64,000 nucleotides of DNA from Bacteroidota bacterium (GCA_027491355.1 JAIXWI010000033.1:1-64000), one strand, 5' to 3'. Numbered from the stretch's first letter, positions 1-10,019 are shown. A program made the numbers and translations. The notes: a model not told the origin generated them from the letters alone.

Positions 1-120
1 AATATCAATGATTTTACGAATGCAACAATTGCCATTGAAAACCTTAGACCTGGTTTCTATTTCTTAAACACTGCTGATCAAAATAACAACAAAGCATCTT
101 TGAAATTTATCAAAGAATAG
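1..120 (+). CDS. C-terminal fragment of a T9SS-secreted protein (sorting domain)
   Basis: The window opens inside a reading frame in frame 1 that ends with TAG at 118-120. The 39 visible residues end with a pattern typical of the type A type IX secretion sorting tail: a short beta strand, a Gly-x-Tyr/Phe-hydrophobic turn (PGFYFLN), then a basic Lys-Phe-Ile-Lys-Glu end. Proteins with this tail cross the outer membrane through the T9SS, and the tail is normally cleaved. The rest of the protein lies outside the window, so its catalytic function is unknown. The call rests on pattern recognition of a short segment. Confidence 0.6.
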   Translation, partial: NINDFTNATIAIENLRPGFYFLNTADQNNNKASLKFIKE

Positions 121-146
121 TTTTAGCATCAGGATTTCAATTTTCT

Positions 147-190
147 AACCCTCATTTCAAATAAATTTTGAATTGAGGGTTATTTGTTGA
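147..190 (+). terminator. Rho-independent-like terminator after the secreted protein
   Basis: AACCCTCA (147-154) pairs with TGAGGGTT (174-181). The inner bases TTTCAAA and TTTTGAA extend the stem, and a T-rich stretch follows. It sits 26 nt after the preceding stop codon. Confidence 0.75.
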
Positions 191-197
191 TTTATTT

Positions 198-230
198 TTT
201 GGAGTAGCAGACAATCTGTTTGTATATTTG
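198..230 (+). promoter_or_regulatory. Bacteroidota-type promoter of glnN
   Basis: TTTG at 198-201 and TATATTTG at 223-230 are 21 nt apart and match the Bacteroidota -33/-7 consensus. Transcription would begin near 237. That is downstream of the in-frame TTG at 228 and so favours the ATG at 252 as the glnN start. No NtrC-type element was recognised. Confidence 0.55.
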
Positions 231-251
231 AAGGCAATAAATTCTTATTGC

Positions 252-2435
252 ATGCTTACACTTCGCTCAAAAGCGCTCGAAATTGTTCAAAGTAGAGGAA
301 CAGTTGCTCTTCAAAAACCAGCTGAAAAAGTTTCAGATTTTTTTGCAAAAAATGTCTTTACGGATACTGCCATGCAGGCATTTCTGTCTAAAGAAGCATA
401 TGAAGCAGTAACAGATGCCATTAAAAAAGGACAAAAAATTGACAGAGCCATTGCCAACCAAGTTGCCTCTGGCATGAAAAACTGGGCAATGACTTTGGGT
501 GTAACACATTACACGCATTGGTTTCAACCTTTAACTGGTGCCACAGCAGAAAAACACGATTCATTTTTTGAGCCATTGGGAGATGGCAGATCAATAGAAA
601 AATTTACAGGAAGTGCTTTGGTTCAACAAGAGCCTGATGCTTCTAGTTTTCCAAATGGAGGAATAAGAAACACCTTTGAGGCAAGAGGTTATACTGCATG
701 GGACCCATCGTCACCAGCTTTCATTATGGAGAACAATGGTGGAAAAACATTGTGTATTCCTACCATTTTTGTGTCCTACACAGGCGAAGCACTAGATTAC
801 AAAGCACCTTTGTTAAAAGCATTACACGCAGTTGAGAAAGCAGTAGTAGCAATTTGTGCCTCTTATTTTGATAAAAATGTAACTCATGCCAGCGCATCTT
901 TGGGTATTGAACAAGAGTACTTCTTAATAGATGAGGCCATGTGGTTTGCAAGACCAGACATCATGCTGGCCGGAAGAACTGTTATAGGGCATTCCCCAGA
1001 AAAAGGACAACAATTAGAAGACCACTATTTTGGATCAATTCCTCCTCGTGTATTTGACTTTATGGTGGATTTTGAAAATGAAGCTTACAAATTAGGCATA
1101 CCATTAAAAACCAGACACAATGAGGTAGCTCCTTCACAATATGAATGTGCCCCCAATTTTGAAGAGGTAAATTTAGCCATTGACCACAACCAATTGTTAA
1201 TGGATGTTATGGACAAAGTAGCTGCTAAACACGGATTTAAAGTATTGTTTCATGAAAAACCTTTTGCGGGAGTAAACGGTTCAGGCAAACACAACAACTG
1301 GAGTTTGATTACCAATACTGGTGTAAATTTGCTATCTCCAACTAAAAATCCTGAAACCAATTTACAGTTTTTGAGCTTCTTTGTGAATGTAATCAAAGCG
1401 GTTCATGACCATGCAGATTTATTGAGAGCCTCCATTGCAAGTGCTGGCAACGAACACCGTCTTGGGGCAAATGAAGCACCTCCTGCTATCATGTCCATAT
1501 TCATTGGTTCGCAATTAACCCATGTTATGGAAACCCTTTTTGCTAACAAAAAGACTACAACTGCTGCCAAAGCAAAAGCCATTCAGGTAATCAACATTCC
1601 TGAAATTATGGTTGACAATACAGACCGAAACAGAACCTCACCATTTGCTTTTACTGGAAACAAATTCGAATACCGAGCAGTAGGATCCAGTGCCAATTCT
1701 GCAAATGCAATGATTGTTTTGAATACGGTAATGGCAGACCAATTGCAAAAATTCAAAGAAGAAACTGATGCCTTGATTAAGAAAGGCAAGAAAAAAGAAG
1801 ATGCCATTCTTGACATTCTAAAAGGTTATTACAACAGCAGCAAAAAAATATTGTTTGAAGGAAATGGATATGGTGAAGACTGGGTAAAAGAAGCAGCAAA
1901 AAGAGGTTTAAAAAACATCAAAAATACACCAGAGGCTTTGAATGCCTACATCAGTAAACCCTCTAAAGATTTATTTGTTCGCAATGGCATTTTCAATGAA
2001 AGAGAGTTAGAGGCTCGTTACGAAATCATGCAGGAATTGTATGTTAAAAAAATTGATATTGAAGCCAAAGTACTGATTCAACTGGCAAGTTCTCATGTCA
2101 TTCCATCTGGCATTTCTTATCAGAAAAACTTAGCTGAAAACATTCAGTCTATGAAAGGCGCAGGATTAAACAGAAATGACTACGCCATGCAGCTGAACTT
2201 ATTGAAACAGATTTCAGGGCATTTAAGTGTGATTCATCAGAAAATTGAGGAAATAAAAACAGAGTTAGACAAAGCACATCACATTGAAGACACACACAAA
2301 AGGGCATTGGCATTTTGTAAGAAGATAAAACCTTTGTTTGAGCCACTCAGAAATAACAGTGATGCACTTGAATTTGTAGTTGATGATGAACTTTGGAAAC
2401 TCCCAAAATACAGAGAAATGTTGTTTATCAAATAA
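252..2435 (+). CDS. glnN: Type III glutamine synthetase
   Basis: This enzyme condenses glutamate and ammonia into glutamine with ATP hydrolysis in the cytoplasm. The protein of 727 aa has the GSIII length (about 700-730), much longer than GSI. Recognisable GSIII blocks in order are the N-terminal THWFQPLTG segment, PDASSFPNGG, the metal-binding GIEQEYFLID, DHYFGSIPPR, NEVAPSQYE, NGSGKHNNWS, NEHRLGANEAPPA and the arginine-rich DRNRTSPFAFTGN. The C-terminal helical extension typical of GSIII ends in LPKYREMLF. The frame is open from a TTG at 228, but the ATG at 252 gives the usual N-terminus and lies after the predicted transcription start. A strong terminator follows at once, so it is probably monocistronic. 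Confidence 0.97.
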   Translation: MLTLRSKALEIVQSRGTVALQKPAEKVSDFFAKNVFTDTAMQAFLSKEAYEAVTDAIKKGQKIDRAIANQVASGMKNWAMTLGVTHYTHWFQPLTGATAEKHDSFFEPLGDGRSIEKFTGSALVQQEPDASSFPNGGIRNTFEARGYTAWDPSSPAFIMENNGGKTLCIPTIFVSYTGEALDYKAPLLKALHAVEKAVVAICASYFDKNVTHASASLGIEQEYFLIDEAMWFARPDIMLAGRTVIGHSPEKGQQLEDHYFGSIPPRVFDFMVDFENEAYKLGIPLKTRHNEVAPSQYECAPNFEEVNLAIDHNQLLMDVMDKVAAKHGFKVLFHEKPFAGVNGSGKHNNWSLITNTGVNLLSPTKNPETNLQFLSFFVNVIKAVHDHADLLRASIASAGNEHRLGANEAPPAIMSIFIGSQLTHVMETLFANKKTTTAAKAKAIQVINIPEIMVDNTDRNRTSPFAFTGNKFEYRAVGSSANSANAMIVLNTVMADQLQKFKEETDALIKKGKKKEDAILDILKGYYNSSKKILFEGNGYGEDWVKEAAKRGLKNIKNTPEALNAYISKPSKDLFVRNGIFNERELEARYEIMQELYVKKIDIEAKVLIQLASSHVIPSGISYQKNLAENIQSMKGAGLNRNDYAMQLNLLKQISGHLSVIHQKIEEIKTELDKAHHIEDTHKRALAFCKKIKPLFEPLRNNSDALEFVVDDELWKLPKYREMLFIK

Positions 2436-2439
2436 ATTG

Positions 2440-2467
2440 AAATCGGGCTTTAAGCCCGATTTTTTTG
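2440..2467 (+). terminator. Terminator after glnN
   Basis: AATCGGGCTT and AAGCCCGATT form a perfect stem followed by seven T residues, five nt after the glnN stop. It also shows that the open frame running upstream of 2563 is not part of the next gene. Confidence 0.9.
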
Positions 2468-2562
2468 TTATTTTAAGCTATATTCAAATAAAAAAAGCAA
2501 AAAGGCTTTTTTACATTGATTTTTTTAATAAAATTGCAAGTAAACGCATATTTAGAAACCAA

Positions 2563-4638
2563 ATGCAAATGAGAAAAAGTTTTATCCTATTGACCTTGTT
2601 CGTTGGCTTGACGAGTACTTTATTTTTAGTCAGCTCATGCTCTAAAAAAGGGTCTTTATCAGCTGCTAGAGAAGCCTACGAGAAAAAAGAGTACTTTGTG
2701 GCGGGTGATAATTACAGGAAAGTATATTCAAGTAGCAAGAAAAAAGACGACAGAATTGAAGCTTCGTACAAGGCTGCAGAGTGTTACCGATTGATGAATG
2801 ACAACAAAAATGCTGAAAGTTGGTACCTGAAAGCTATCAAATTAGACCCAAAAAATTCAGATGCACAGCTAAAACTCGCACAAGCCAAGAAGAAAAACCA
2901 AGATTTTGAAAAAGCAATCATAGAGTTCAAGAACTACCAAAAAATGAGCCCTTCTGAGCCTGTAGATGTTGAAAGACAAATCAAAGGGTGTGAAAATGCT
3001 TTGAAATGGAAAAACGAAAAAACACGTTACATTGTTGAAAATGTAAAAGGTTTAAACACCCGTTGGCAAGACTTTGGTGCTGTTTATTTTAAAAAGGACC
3101 AATTGTATTTTACTTCAGATAGAGAAAAAGGTGTCAGTAACAATGTATATGGATGGACTGGAAATGCGCATACAGATATTTACAGTGTAACCTACAAAAA
3201 AGATAAAAAGAACCCTAACAACATTACCTACCAAATGCCTGTTTTGGCTGATAAAAAGGTTTTGAATGGCAAAATCAATGAAGGTGCAATGTGCTTCGAT
3301 GCGCGCTCAACCATGATGGTATTAACTAGGTGCAATTATTCAAACAATGGAAAGGGAAAAAAATGTCAATTGTACACTTCTAATATTTCAGGAACAGAAT
3401 GGTCAGAACCAGCTTTGATTCCTTTCAGCACAGATTCTTTTAATTGCGGACAACCTACTTTGTCTAAAGATGGACAAATCATGTACTTCAGCTCCGATAT
3501 GCCAGGCGGACAAGGCGGCAAAGATATTTGGATGACAACTTACAGCAAAAGAAGCCGCAGTTGGGGCGATCCTGTCAACCTTGGACCTACAGTAAATACT
3601 GATGAAGATGAAATGTTCCCCTTCATTCATGAAGAAGGAACCTTGTACTTCTCTTCAAACGGACACACGGGCTTAGGAGGTTTAGACATTTTCTACACCA
3701 AAGGAGAAGGCACTGATTGGAGTGAACCTATCAACATGAAGTCACCAGTAAATTCTGGCGCAGATGATTTTTCAATCATCGTTGACAAAGACAAAGAGAG
3801 TGGTTACTTCTCTTCAAACAGAGATGGTGGTAGAGGTCAAGATGATATTTACAGGTTCTACATGAATCCGTTGATTTTCAACTTAAGTGGTGTTGTTAGA
3901 AACCAAAAAACAAAAGAAATTCTAAAAAATGCTGTTGTAACAATTACAAGCAGCAATGACACTGGTAAATTTGTTTTGAAAACTGATGAAACAGGCTCCT
4001 ACAAATTGAGGCTAAAAACCAAAACAGATTATGAATTATTTGCTGCCAAGCAGTATTTCTATGACAGCAAACAAGCCTACCAAACAACCAAAGGGTTAGA
4101 AGTTTCTACAGATTTGGTACAAGATTTTGAGTTGATTCCTTTCAATTTCGATTCTATGATTAAGTTAGAAGGTATTTATTATGATTTAGATAAAGCTGAT
4201 TTGAGACCAGTTTCACGTACCATCTTAGATACGCTCATTTATACCTTAAATAAATATCCAAACTTGCGCATTGAACTAGGGTCACATACAGATTGTCGAG
4301 CCGATAGTGCCTACAACATTGGTTTGTCACAAAGACGTGCAGACAGTGCAGTTGCATATTTAATTTCTAGAGGAATTGACTCTTTGAGATTGGTATCAAA
4401 AGGATATGGTGAAAATAGCTTGGTAAATCATTGTGCATGTGAAGGCAACGATGAGTCAATTCAAGCAAGAAAATGTTCTGAGGAAGAGCATCAACTCAAT
4501 AGAAGAACAACTGTAAAGTTTTTGGATTTAAACTATAACCCGGCACCTAAAAATGTTCCTGCACCAACCAAAACAGGTCAAGGAGCAAAACCTGGCCAAC
4601 CTGGCTATAGGCAATATCCTACAGCACCCAAACGGTAG
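2563..4638 (+). CDS. PorE-like lipoprotein: TPR, PD40 propeller, CRD fold, OmpA C-terminal domain
   Basis: This 691-aa lipoprotein has a signal peptide with the lipobox LVSSC (lipidated Cys26). It is followed by TPR-like helices (about residues 30-150), a WD40/PD40-type beta propeller with repeated LYFSSDxxGGxGGxDI motifs (about 160-430), a carboxypeptidase-regulatory-like beta domain (about 440-520) and an OmpA C-terminal peptidoglycan-binding domain (about 535-655, with SHTDCRAD and LSQRRADSAVAYL). This domain order is that of PorE (PG1058 of Porphyromonas gingivalis), a peptidoglycan-anchored T9SS accessory lipoprotein. The start at 2563 (or 2569) is chosen because it opens the signal peptide; the frame is open further upstream but crosses the glnN terminator. 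A C-terminal Pro/Gly/Lys-rich tail is unshared with its neighbour. Exact orthology to PorE is inferred. Confidence 0.85.
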   Translation: MQMRKSFILLTLFVGLTSTLFLVSSCSKKGSLSAAREAYEKKEYFVAGDNYRKVYSSSKKKDDRIEASYKAAECYRLMNDNKNAESWYLKAIKLDPKNSDAQLKLAQAKKKNQDFEKAIIEFKNYQKMSPSEPVDVERQIKGCENALKWKNEKTRYIVENVKGLNTRWQDFGAVYFKKDQLYFTSDREKGVSNNVYGWTGNAHTDIYSVTYKKDKKNPNNITYQMPVLADKKVLNGKINEGAMCFDARSTMMVLTRCNYSNNGKGKKCQLYTSNISGTEWSEPALIPFSTDSFNCGQPTLSKDGQIMYFSSDMPGGQGGKDIWMTTYSKRSRSWGDPVNLGPTVNTDEDEMFPFIHEEGTLYFSSNGHTGLGGLDIFYTKGEGTDWSEPINMKSPVNSGADDFSIIVDKDKESGYFSSNRDGGRGQDDIYRFYMNPLIFNLSGVVRNQKTKEILKNAVVTITSSNDTGKFVLKTDETGSYKLRLKTKTDYELFAAKQYFYDSKQAYQTTKGLEVSTDLVQDFELIPFNFDSMIKLEGIYYDLDKADLRPVSRTILDTLIYTLNKYPNLRIELGSHTDCRADSAYNIGLSQRRADSAVAYLISRGIDSLRLVSKGYGENSLVNHCACEGNDESIQARKCSEEEHQLNRRTTVKFLDLNYNPAPKNVPAPTKTGQGAKPGQPGYRQYPTAPKR

Positions 4639-4659
4639 CTAATAATATTCAAATTGAAG

Positions 4660-4723
4660 CTGTTTCAAAAATAGAGCCCTGCTGCATTTCAATTTGCAGT
4701 TCTATTTTTGAAACAGTTTTTTT
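4660..4723 (+). terminator. Long-stem terminator between the PorE-like paralogues
   Basis: A perfect 16-bp stem (CTGTTTCAAAAATAGA at 4660-4675 with TCTATTTTTGAAACAG at 4701-4716) is followed by seven T residues. The loop holds a second dyad (CTGCA/TGCAG). It suggests the two paralogues are transcribed separately. Confidence 0.85.
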
Positions 4724-4739
4724 ATGATACCTATTCAAG

Positions 4740-6668
4740 ATGAAGCACAAACTGATTTCTTTATTCTTTGCTATGTTGGTTTCGTATCTTACATACGGAC
4801 AAGAAAAAGTACAACCTGCTTACATGCTTGAACTTGAAAAAGCAGACCTCTGCTTCCAAGCAAAAAAGTTCAATACTGCGGCACAACTTTACCAAAAGGT
4901 ATACCCTAGAATAAAGGATTTAACCAGCAAAGAACAAACGTTGTTTAAAATAGCCGAGAGCTATCGTTTTAGCAATAATTTTTCTCAAGCCATGAAGTGG
5001 TATGAAAACTTAGTCAATAGCAAATACCCCGATCCGCAAATATTGTTTAACTATGCACAGTTACTCAAGAACTTTGAACGCTATGAAGATGCCATTCGAG
5101 TTTTCAATGATTATTTGTTTGAGATGCCAGAAAACAAAGCTGCCATTGAAGCCATAGAGGGTTGTAAACAAGCGGCTGAATGGAAAGCCAAACCAGAAAA
5201 ATATTTACTCAAAAACTTAAGCAATGTCAATACCCCATTCAGCGATTACGGTCCCTATTTCAATCAACAACAATTGTATTTTAGTTCATCAAGAAAAGAA
5301 GCCCAAGGGAGTGGTATTTTTGAGTGGACTGGACAGAAATACGCCGACATCTTTAGCTATCAAACCAATACAGCAAAGCCTTTGCAACTGATCAGTCAAA
5401 AGACATTAAACTCTGATTTTAATGAAGGAGCTTTGTGCATGGATAGCTCACAAAACATTTATTTTACTCAATGCAATGGTGCTGATGGCAAAGGATTGAA
5501 TTGCAAAATCCTTGTAAGCTATTATGTTGAAAATAAATACAGCACGCCACAAGTTTTACCATTCAACAATGACAGCTTCAGTTGTGGACATCCAACTTGG
5601 GATAACCATTTCAATTATTTGTATTATTCAAGTGATAGACCAGGAGGTTACGGCAACAAAGACATCTGGAGGTGTCAATATAATTTCACTAAGAATGAAT
5701 GGAGCACAGCCGAAAATTTAGGTGCTCAAATTAATAGTTCTGCAGATGAATTGTTTCCAAGTTTTGACAAAAAAAACAATTTATATTTTGCCTCTAAAGG
5801 ACATATTGGAATGGGAGGCTTAGACCTTTTTAGATGTAACTTAGAAAGTTCGAATCAGGCAATAAATTTGGGTTCACCATTGAATTCAGGTGCTGATGAT
5901 TTTGGCATTACCTGGACTGGTGATAGCCTAAACATATTGGGTTACTTTAGTTCAAACAGACAAGGAGGTGTTGGCGATGATGACCTTTATGCTATTTATG
6001 CAAAACCAGCTGTGTTAATTGTAAACGGAACAGTATTGGATAGAGAAACTGAAAAACCTGTAACAACTGCCAACATTGTTCTATCAGAAAAAGGAAGTAA
6101 AAGTAATTTCAATTTAAAAACTGACGAGAATGGGCAATTTTCAGCTGAAATTGGTTTTAACAAAGGTTACGAACTTATTTGCTCGAAAAATAATTTTTTA
6201 AATGCCGGTGTAGAACTAAACCCTGTTTTTGGGCAAAATGACAGTAGCATTCAAGTCATTATTTGGTTAGACAAGGTACCTTTAAAAGAAGCGGAGTTAA
6301 CAGTTCAAGGTATTTATTATGATTTAGACCAATGGCAAATTAGAAAAGATGCCCAACCTATTTTAGACTCATTGGCCTTGGTATTGCAGTTAAACCCTGG
6401 ATTGGTAATAGAATTGGCATCCCATACAGATAGCAGAGCTGACGCAGTTTATAATTTAGAATTGTCAAAAAAACGTGCAAACAGTTGTGTCAGTTACTTG
6501 GTTAGTAAAGGGATTACACAATCTAGATTGATTCCTATTGGTTATGGTGAACAATTTTTAGTAAATGACTGTACAGATGGTGTAGAATGCTCAGATGCAG
6601 AACACCAAGCCAATAGAAGAACCACAGTAAAGTTTTTAAAAACAGATGCAAAAATAAAAGTCAGATAA
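4740..6668 (+). CDS. PorE-like protein, second paralogue (TPR, PD40, CRD, OmpA)
   Basis: This 642-aa protein has the same domain series as its upstream neighbour: TPR-like helices (about 25-150), a PD40-type propeller (about 160-430, with YYSSDRPGGYGNKDI and YFSSNRQGGVGDDDL), a CRD-like domain (about 435-520) and an OmpA domain (about 525-635, with SHTDSRAD and LSKKRANSCVSYL). It differs in having a plain signal peptide ending near LTYGQ with no lipobox cysteine, so it should be a soluble periplasmic form held by peptidoglycan rather than a lipoprotein. The pair is a clear tandem duplication that has diverged. A role in T9SS or envelope anchoring is inferred from architecture. Confidence 0.82.
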   Translation: MKHKLISLFFAMLVSYLTYGQEKVQPAYMLELEKADLCFQAKKFNTAAQLYQKVYPRIKDLTSKEQTLFKIAESYRFSNNFSQAMKWYENLVNSKYPDPQILFNYAQLLKNFERYEDAIRVFNDYLFEMPENKAAIEAIEGCKQAAEWKAKPEKYLLKNLSNVNTPFSDYGPYFNQQQLYFSSSRKEAQGSGIFEWTGQKYADIFSYQTNTAKPLQLISQKTLNSDFNEGALCMDSSQNIYFTQCNGADGKGLNCKILVSYYVENKYSTPQVLPFNNDSFSCGHPTWDNHFNYLYYSSDRPGGYGNKDIWRCQYNFTKNEWSTAENLGAQINSSADELFPSFDKKNNLYFASKGHIGMGGLDLFRCNLESSNQAINLGSPLNSGADDFGITWTGDSLNILGYFSSNRQGGVGDDDLYAIYAKPAVLIVNGTVLDRETEKPVTTANIVLSEKGSKSNFNLKTDENGQFSAEIGFNKGYELICSKNNFLNAGVELNPVFGQNDSSIQVIIWLDKVPLKEAELTVQGIYYDLDQWQIRKDAQPILDSLALVLQLNPGLVIELASHTDSRADAVYNLELSKKRANSCVSYLVSKGITQSRLIPIGYGEQFLVNDCTDGVECSDAEHQANRRTTVKFLKTDAKIKVR

Positions 6669-6697
6669 TCTGTAAATTCGCTGCATTATTTCTGAAA

Positions 6698-7864
6698 ATG
6701 ACTACTGACAAATACATGAAAAGAGGAGTATCTTCTCAAAAAGAAGATGTTCACAATGCCATTAAAAATATTGACAAGGGCCTGTTCCCTCAAGCATTCT
6801 GTAAAATAGTTCCTGATTATTTAGGTGCTGACGAAAACTATTGCAATATCATGCATGCAGATGGTGCTGGCACTAAATCGAGCTTGGCTTATTTGTATTG
6901 GAAAGAAACCGGCGACTTAAACGTTTGGAAAGGCATTGCACAAGATGCCATTGTAATGAACTTGAACGATTTGTTGTGTGCGGGCGTTTATAACAACATT
7001 GCATTATCTTCCACCATTGGCAGAAACAAGAACTTAATTCCAGGTGAAGTGATACAGGCCATCATAGAAGGCTCTGAAGAATTTATAGCAGAACTTAGTA
7101 ATTATGGCATTCATATTCACAGTACTGGAGGAGAAACTGCTGATGTTGGCGATTTGGTAAGGACCATTATTGTAGATTCAACAGTTTGTGCCAGAGCCAA
7201 GAAATCTTCAATCATATCAAACCACCGCATTCAAGCAGGTGATGTCATAGTAGGATTCGGCTCTTTTGGACAAGCCAAATGGGAAAAAGAGTACAATGCA
7301 GGAATGGGTAGTAATGGGCTTACAATGGCCAGGCACGATACCCTTTCTGATGCCTACAAAAACTGGGTTGAGAGTTATGACCCATTGGTACCTGCAGATT
7401 TGGTTTATACTGGCAAATTGAAATTAACAGCACAATTGGCTTCCCATCCATTGAACGTAGGTAAAATGTTACTCTCCCCTACTCGAAGTTTCAGCCCTTT
7501 GATGCCAAGCATATTGGATAATTTTGGCAGTGAAATTCACGGCATGGTGCATTGTTCTGGAGGAGGACAAACCAAAGTCTTACATTACGTCAACGATTTA
7601 CATATCATCAAAGACAATTTATTCGAAACACCTCCCTTGTTTGAAATGATTCAAAACCAATCAGCAAGTAATTGGAAAGAGATGTACCAGGTATTTAATA
7701 TGGGGAACCTGCTTGAATTTTATGTGCCAGAAAAAATTGCAGCTACTTTGATTGAAATTGGAAATGAAGCCGGAATTCCTGCTCAAATAATTGGTCGTGT
7801 TGAAGCTGCTCCAAAGAAAAAGGTAAGTATTGCCTCTAAATACGGTGCCTTTGAATACCATTGA
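6698..7864 (+). CDS. purM: Phosphoribosylformylglycinamidine cyclo-ligase (AIR synthase)
   Basis: The enzyme catalyses the ATP-dependent closure of FGAM to AIR, the fifth step of purine synthesis. The 388-aa protein has the long Bacteroidota PurM form. Visible family blocks are RGVSSQKEDVHNAI, HADGAGTKSSLAY, MNLNDLLCAG, the glycine-rich STGGETADVGD, GFGSFGQA and the C-terminal IIGRVEAA. It starts 29 nt after the PorE-like gene and precedes galE by 32 nt. No other purine gene is adjacent; purD lies about 17 kb away on the other strand. An alternative ATG exists at 6716. Confidence 0.95.
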   Translation: MTTDKYMKRGVSSQKEDVHNAIKNIDKGLFPQAFCKIVPDYLGADENYCNIMHADGAGTKSSLAYLYWKETGDLNVWKGIAQDAIVMNLNDLLCAGVYNNIALSSTIGRNKNLIPGEVIQAIIEGSEEFIAELSNYGIHIHSTGGETADVGDLVRTIIVDSTVCARAKKSSIISNHRIQAGDVIVGFGSFGQAKWEKEYNAGMGSNGLTMARHDTLSDAYKNWVESYDPLVPADLVYTGKLKLTAQLASHPLNVGKMLLSPTRSFSPLMPSILDNFGSEIHGMVHCSGGGQTKVLHYVNDLHIIKDNLFETPPLFEMIQNQSASNWKEMYQVFNMGNLLEFYVPEKIAATLIEIGNEAGIPAQIIGRVEAAPKKKVSIASKYGAFEYH

Positions 7865-7896
7865 GCATCGACATTGCATAGTAATTTGAGGGATGA

Positions 7897-8952
7897 ATGC
7901 TTATATTTACAAATAATTTGAACAAAACACCTAAAATATTAGTTACTGGAGCTGCTGGTTTCATTGGATCTCATACCATGGTGGAATTACAGCAAGCCGG
8001 ATATCAAGTTATTGGACTTGATAATTTTGAAAATTCATCCATCCATGTTGCTGATCAGATTTCATCAATTACGGGTACGCCAATAACAATTGAAAACATT
8101 GACATAAGAAATAAAAAAGCACTGATAGCCTTTGTTCAACAGCACAAAGACATTCATGCAGTCATTCATTTTGCTGCATACAAAGCAGTTGGTGAAAGCG
8201 TTCAGTTTCCAACAAAATATTACGAAAACAATGTTGGAGGAACAGCCAATTTACTTGATGCCATGGCAGTAAATGACATCAACAGCATTGTGTTTTCATC
8301 GAGCTGTACTGTTTATGGCGAAGCCAATCCACCTGTAGATGAAACTACACCCGTTCAAATAGCTACCTCTCCATATGGTAATACCAAACAAATATGTGAG
8401 GAACTCTTACGTGACCAAAACCGCGCAAACGGATTAAATGTGATTTCATTGCGGTATTTTAACCCTGTTGGAGCACATGATTCTGCTTTAATAGGTGAAT
8501 TGCCGTTAGGTATACCAAATAACTTGGTTCCTTTTATTACACAAACAGCTATTGGAAAAAGAAAACAATTGACTGTTTTTGGAAATGATTATCCAACACC
8601 GGATGGCACCTGTATCAGAGATTACATTCATGTAGTTGATTTAGCCAAAGCTCATTTGAAGGCATTGGAATACCAATTGGCTGGTAAAAACCAATTGGGT
8701 TTTGATGTATTTAATTTAGGAACAGGAAAAGGCAGTTCTGTGTTAGAAGTTGTTGCTGCGTTTGAGAAAGTGAGCGGTCAACATTTGAACATGGTATTTG
8801 GGCCAAGAAGAGCGGGTGATGTTGTGCAGGTGTATGCAGCTTGTGACAAAGCTAACAAAGCCTTGGGTTGGAAAACTGAAAGAAATTTAGAGAATTGTAT
8901 GCAAACTGCTTGGGCCTGGGAACAGGCCTTGGCAAAAATGGAAAATAAATAA
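7897..8952 (+). CDS. galE: UDP-glucose 4-epimerase
   Basis: This extended short-chain dehydrogenase interconverts UDP-glucose and UDP-galactose with bound NAD. The 351-aa protein shows the Rossmann motif TGAAGFIGSH (residues 17-26), the HFAAYKAVGES block, the catalytic SSSCTVYGE serine region and the YxxxK pair in SPYGNTKQ, followed by RYFNPVGAH and the C-terminal GDVVQVYA segment. It opens a tight operon with rfbB, rfbA, an SIS isomerase and a CpsB-type phosphatase, pointing to nucleotide-sugar supply for surface polysaccharide. Confidence 0.95.
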   Translation: MLIFTNNLNKTPKILVTGAAGFIGSHTMVELQQAGYQVIGLDNFENSSIHVADQISSITGTPITIENIDIRNKKALIAFVQQHKDIHAVIHFAAYKAVGESVQFPTKYYENNVGGTANLLDAMAVNDINSIVFSSSCTVYGEANPPVDETTPVQIATSPYGNTKQICEELLRDQNRANGLNVISLRYFNPVGAHDSALIGELPLGIPNNLVPFITQTAIGKRKQLTVFGNDYPTPDGTCIRDYIHVVDLAKAHLKALEYQLAGKNQLGFDVFNLGTGKGSSVLEVVAAFEKVSGQHLNMVFGPRRAGDVVQVYAACDKANKALGWKTERNLENCMQTAWAWEQALAKMENK

Positions 8953-8960
8953 ACAAGACA

Positions 8961-10019
8961 ATGACAAAAAAGTCTATTTTAATAACTGGAGGAGCAGGAT
9001 TTATTGGCTCACATGTGGTCAGGTTATTTGTACAGAAATATCCAGAATACCATATCTTCAACCTAGATAAACTCACTTACGCAGGTAACTTAAAAAACCT
9101 TACAGATATTGAAAATGCGCCTAATTATAGCTTTATCAAAGCTGATTTGGTAGATGCCTCAGCTATTGACACTTTGTTTCAAAAATACCAATTTGATGGG
9201 GTCATACATTTAGCTGCAGAAAGCCATGTAGATAGAAGTATCAGCAATCCAATGGATTTTGTCATGACCAATGTTGTTGGCACTGTTAACTTGTTAAATG
9301 CCGCTAAAAATACATGGAATGGCAATTTCAGTAACAAGGTTTTTTACCATGTTTCAACAGATGAAGTTTATGGCAGTTTGCATGATGGTGGCTTCTTTCT
9401 TGAAACTACTCCTTACGACCCTCAAAGTCCATACTCGGCCAGTAAAGCCAGTTCAGACCATTTTGTCAGGGCCTACCACAATACCTATAAAATACCCGTT
9501 GTCATTAGCAATTGTTCAAACAATTACGGACCTAATCAATTTCCTGAAAAACTAATTCCATTGTTCATCAATAATATCAGAAACAACAAAGCACTCCCTG
9601 TTTATGGAAAAGGAGAAAATGTGAGAGATTGGTTATATGTTGTAGACCATGCTAGAGCCATTGACATGGTTTACCATAAAGGCAAAAATGGTGAAACCTA
9701 CAATATTGGAGGCTTTAACGAATGGACCAATATTGATTTGATAAAAGTGGTTTGTAAAACAATGGACCAAAAATTAGGCAGAACCCCTGGCACCTCTGAG
9801 CAATTGATTACTTATGTGACTGACCGCGCTGGACACGATTTAAGGTATGCCATTGATGCCAACAAAATCATGAATGAATTAGGTTGGGAACCTAGCCTTC
9901 AATTTGAAGAAGGGATTGAAAAGACCATTGACTGGTATTTGAACAATCAACAATGGATGGATGAAGTAACCAGTGGTGATTATGCAAATTATTACGATAA
10001 CCTATACGCAAACAGGTAA
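8961..10019 (+). CDS. rfbB: dTDP-glucose 4,6-dehydratase
   Basis: It converts dTDP-glucose to dTDP-4-keto-6-deoxyglucose, the second step of dTDP-rhamnose and related deoxysugar synthesis. The 352-aa protein has the Rossmann motif [10 protein letters not shown], the family block [12 protein letters not shown], the catalytic STDEVYGSL and [10 protein letters not shown] (YxxxK), and [17 protein letters not shown]. It follows galE by 8 nt and precedes rfbA by 17 nt. The usual partners rfbC and rfbD are not in the window, so the final sugar cannot be named. Confidence 0.96.
   Translation: MTKKSILITGGAGFIGSHVVRLFVQKYPEYHIFNLDKLTYAGNLKNLTDIENAPNYSFIKADLVDASAIDTLFQKYQFDGVIHLAAESHVDRSISNPMDFVMTNVVGTVNLLNAAKNTWNGNFSNKVFYHVSTDEVYGSLHDGGFFLETTPYDPQSPYSASKASSDHFVRAYHNTYKIPVVISNCSNNYGPNQFPEKLIPLFINNIRNNKALPVYGKGENVRDWLYVVDHARAIDMVYHKGKNGETYNIGGFNEWTNIDLIKVVCKTMDQKLGRTPGTSEQLITYVTDRAGHDLRYAIDANKIMNELGWEPSLQFEEGIEKTIDWYLNNQQWMDEVTSGDYANYYDNLYANR

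Noticed and set aside
2380-2562. N-terminal extension of the first PorE-like protein
   Set aside because: It overlaps the end of glnN and passes through the glnN terminator; the lipoprotein signal begins at 2563.
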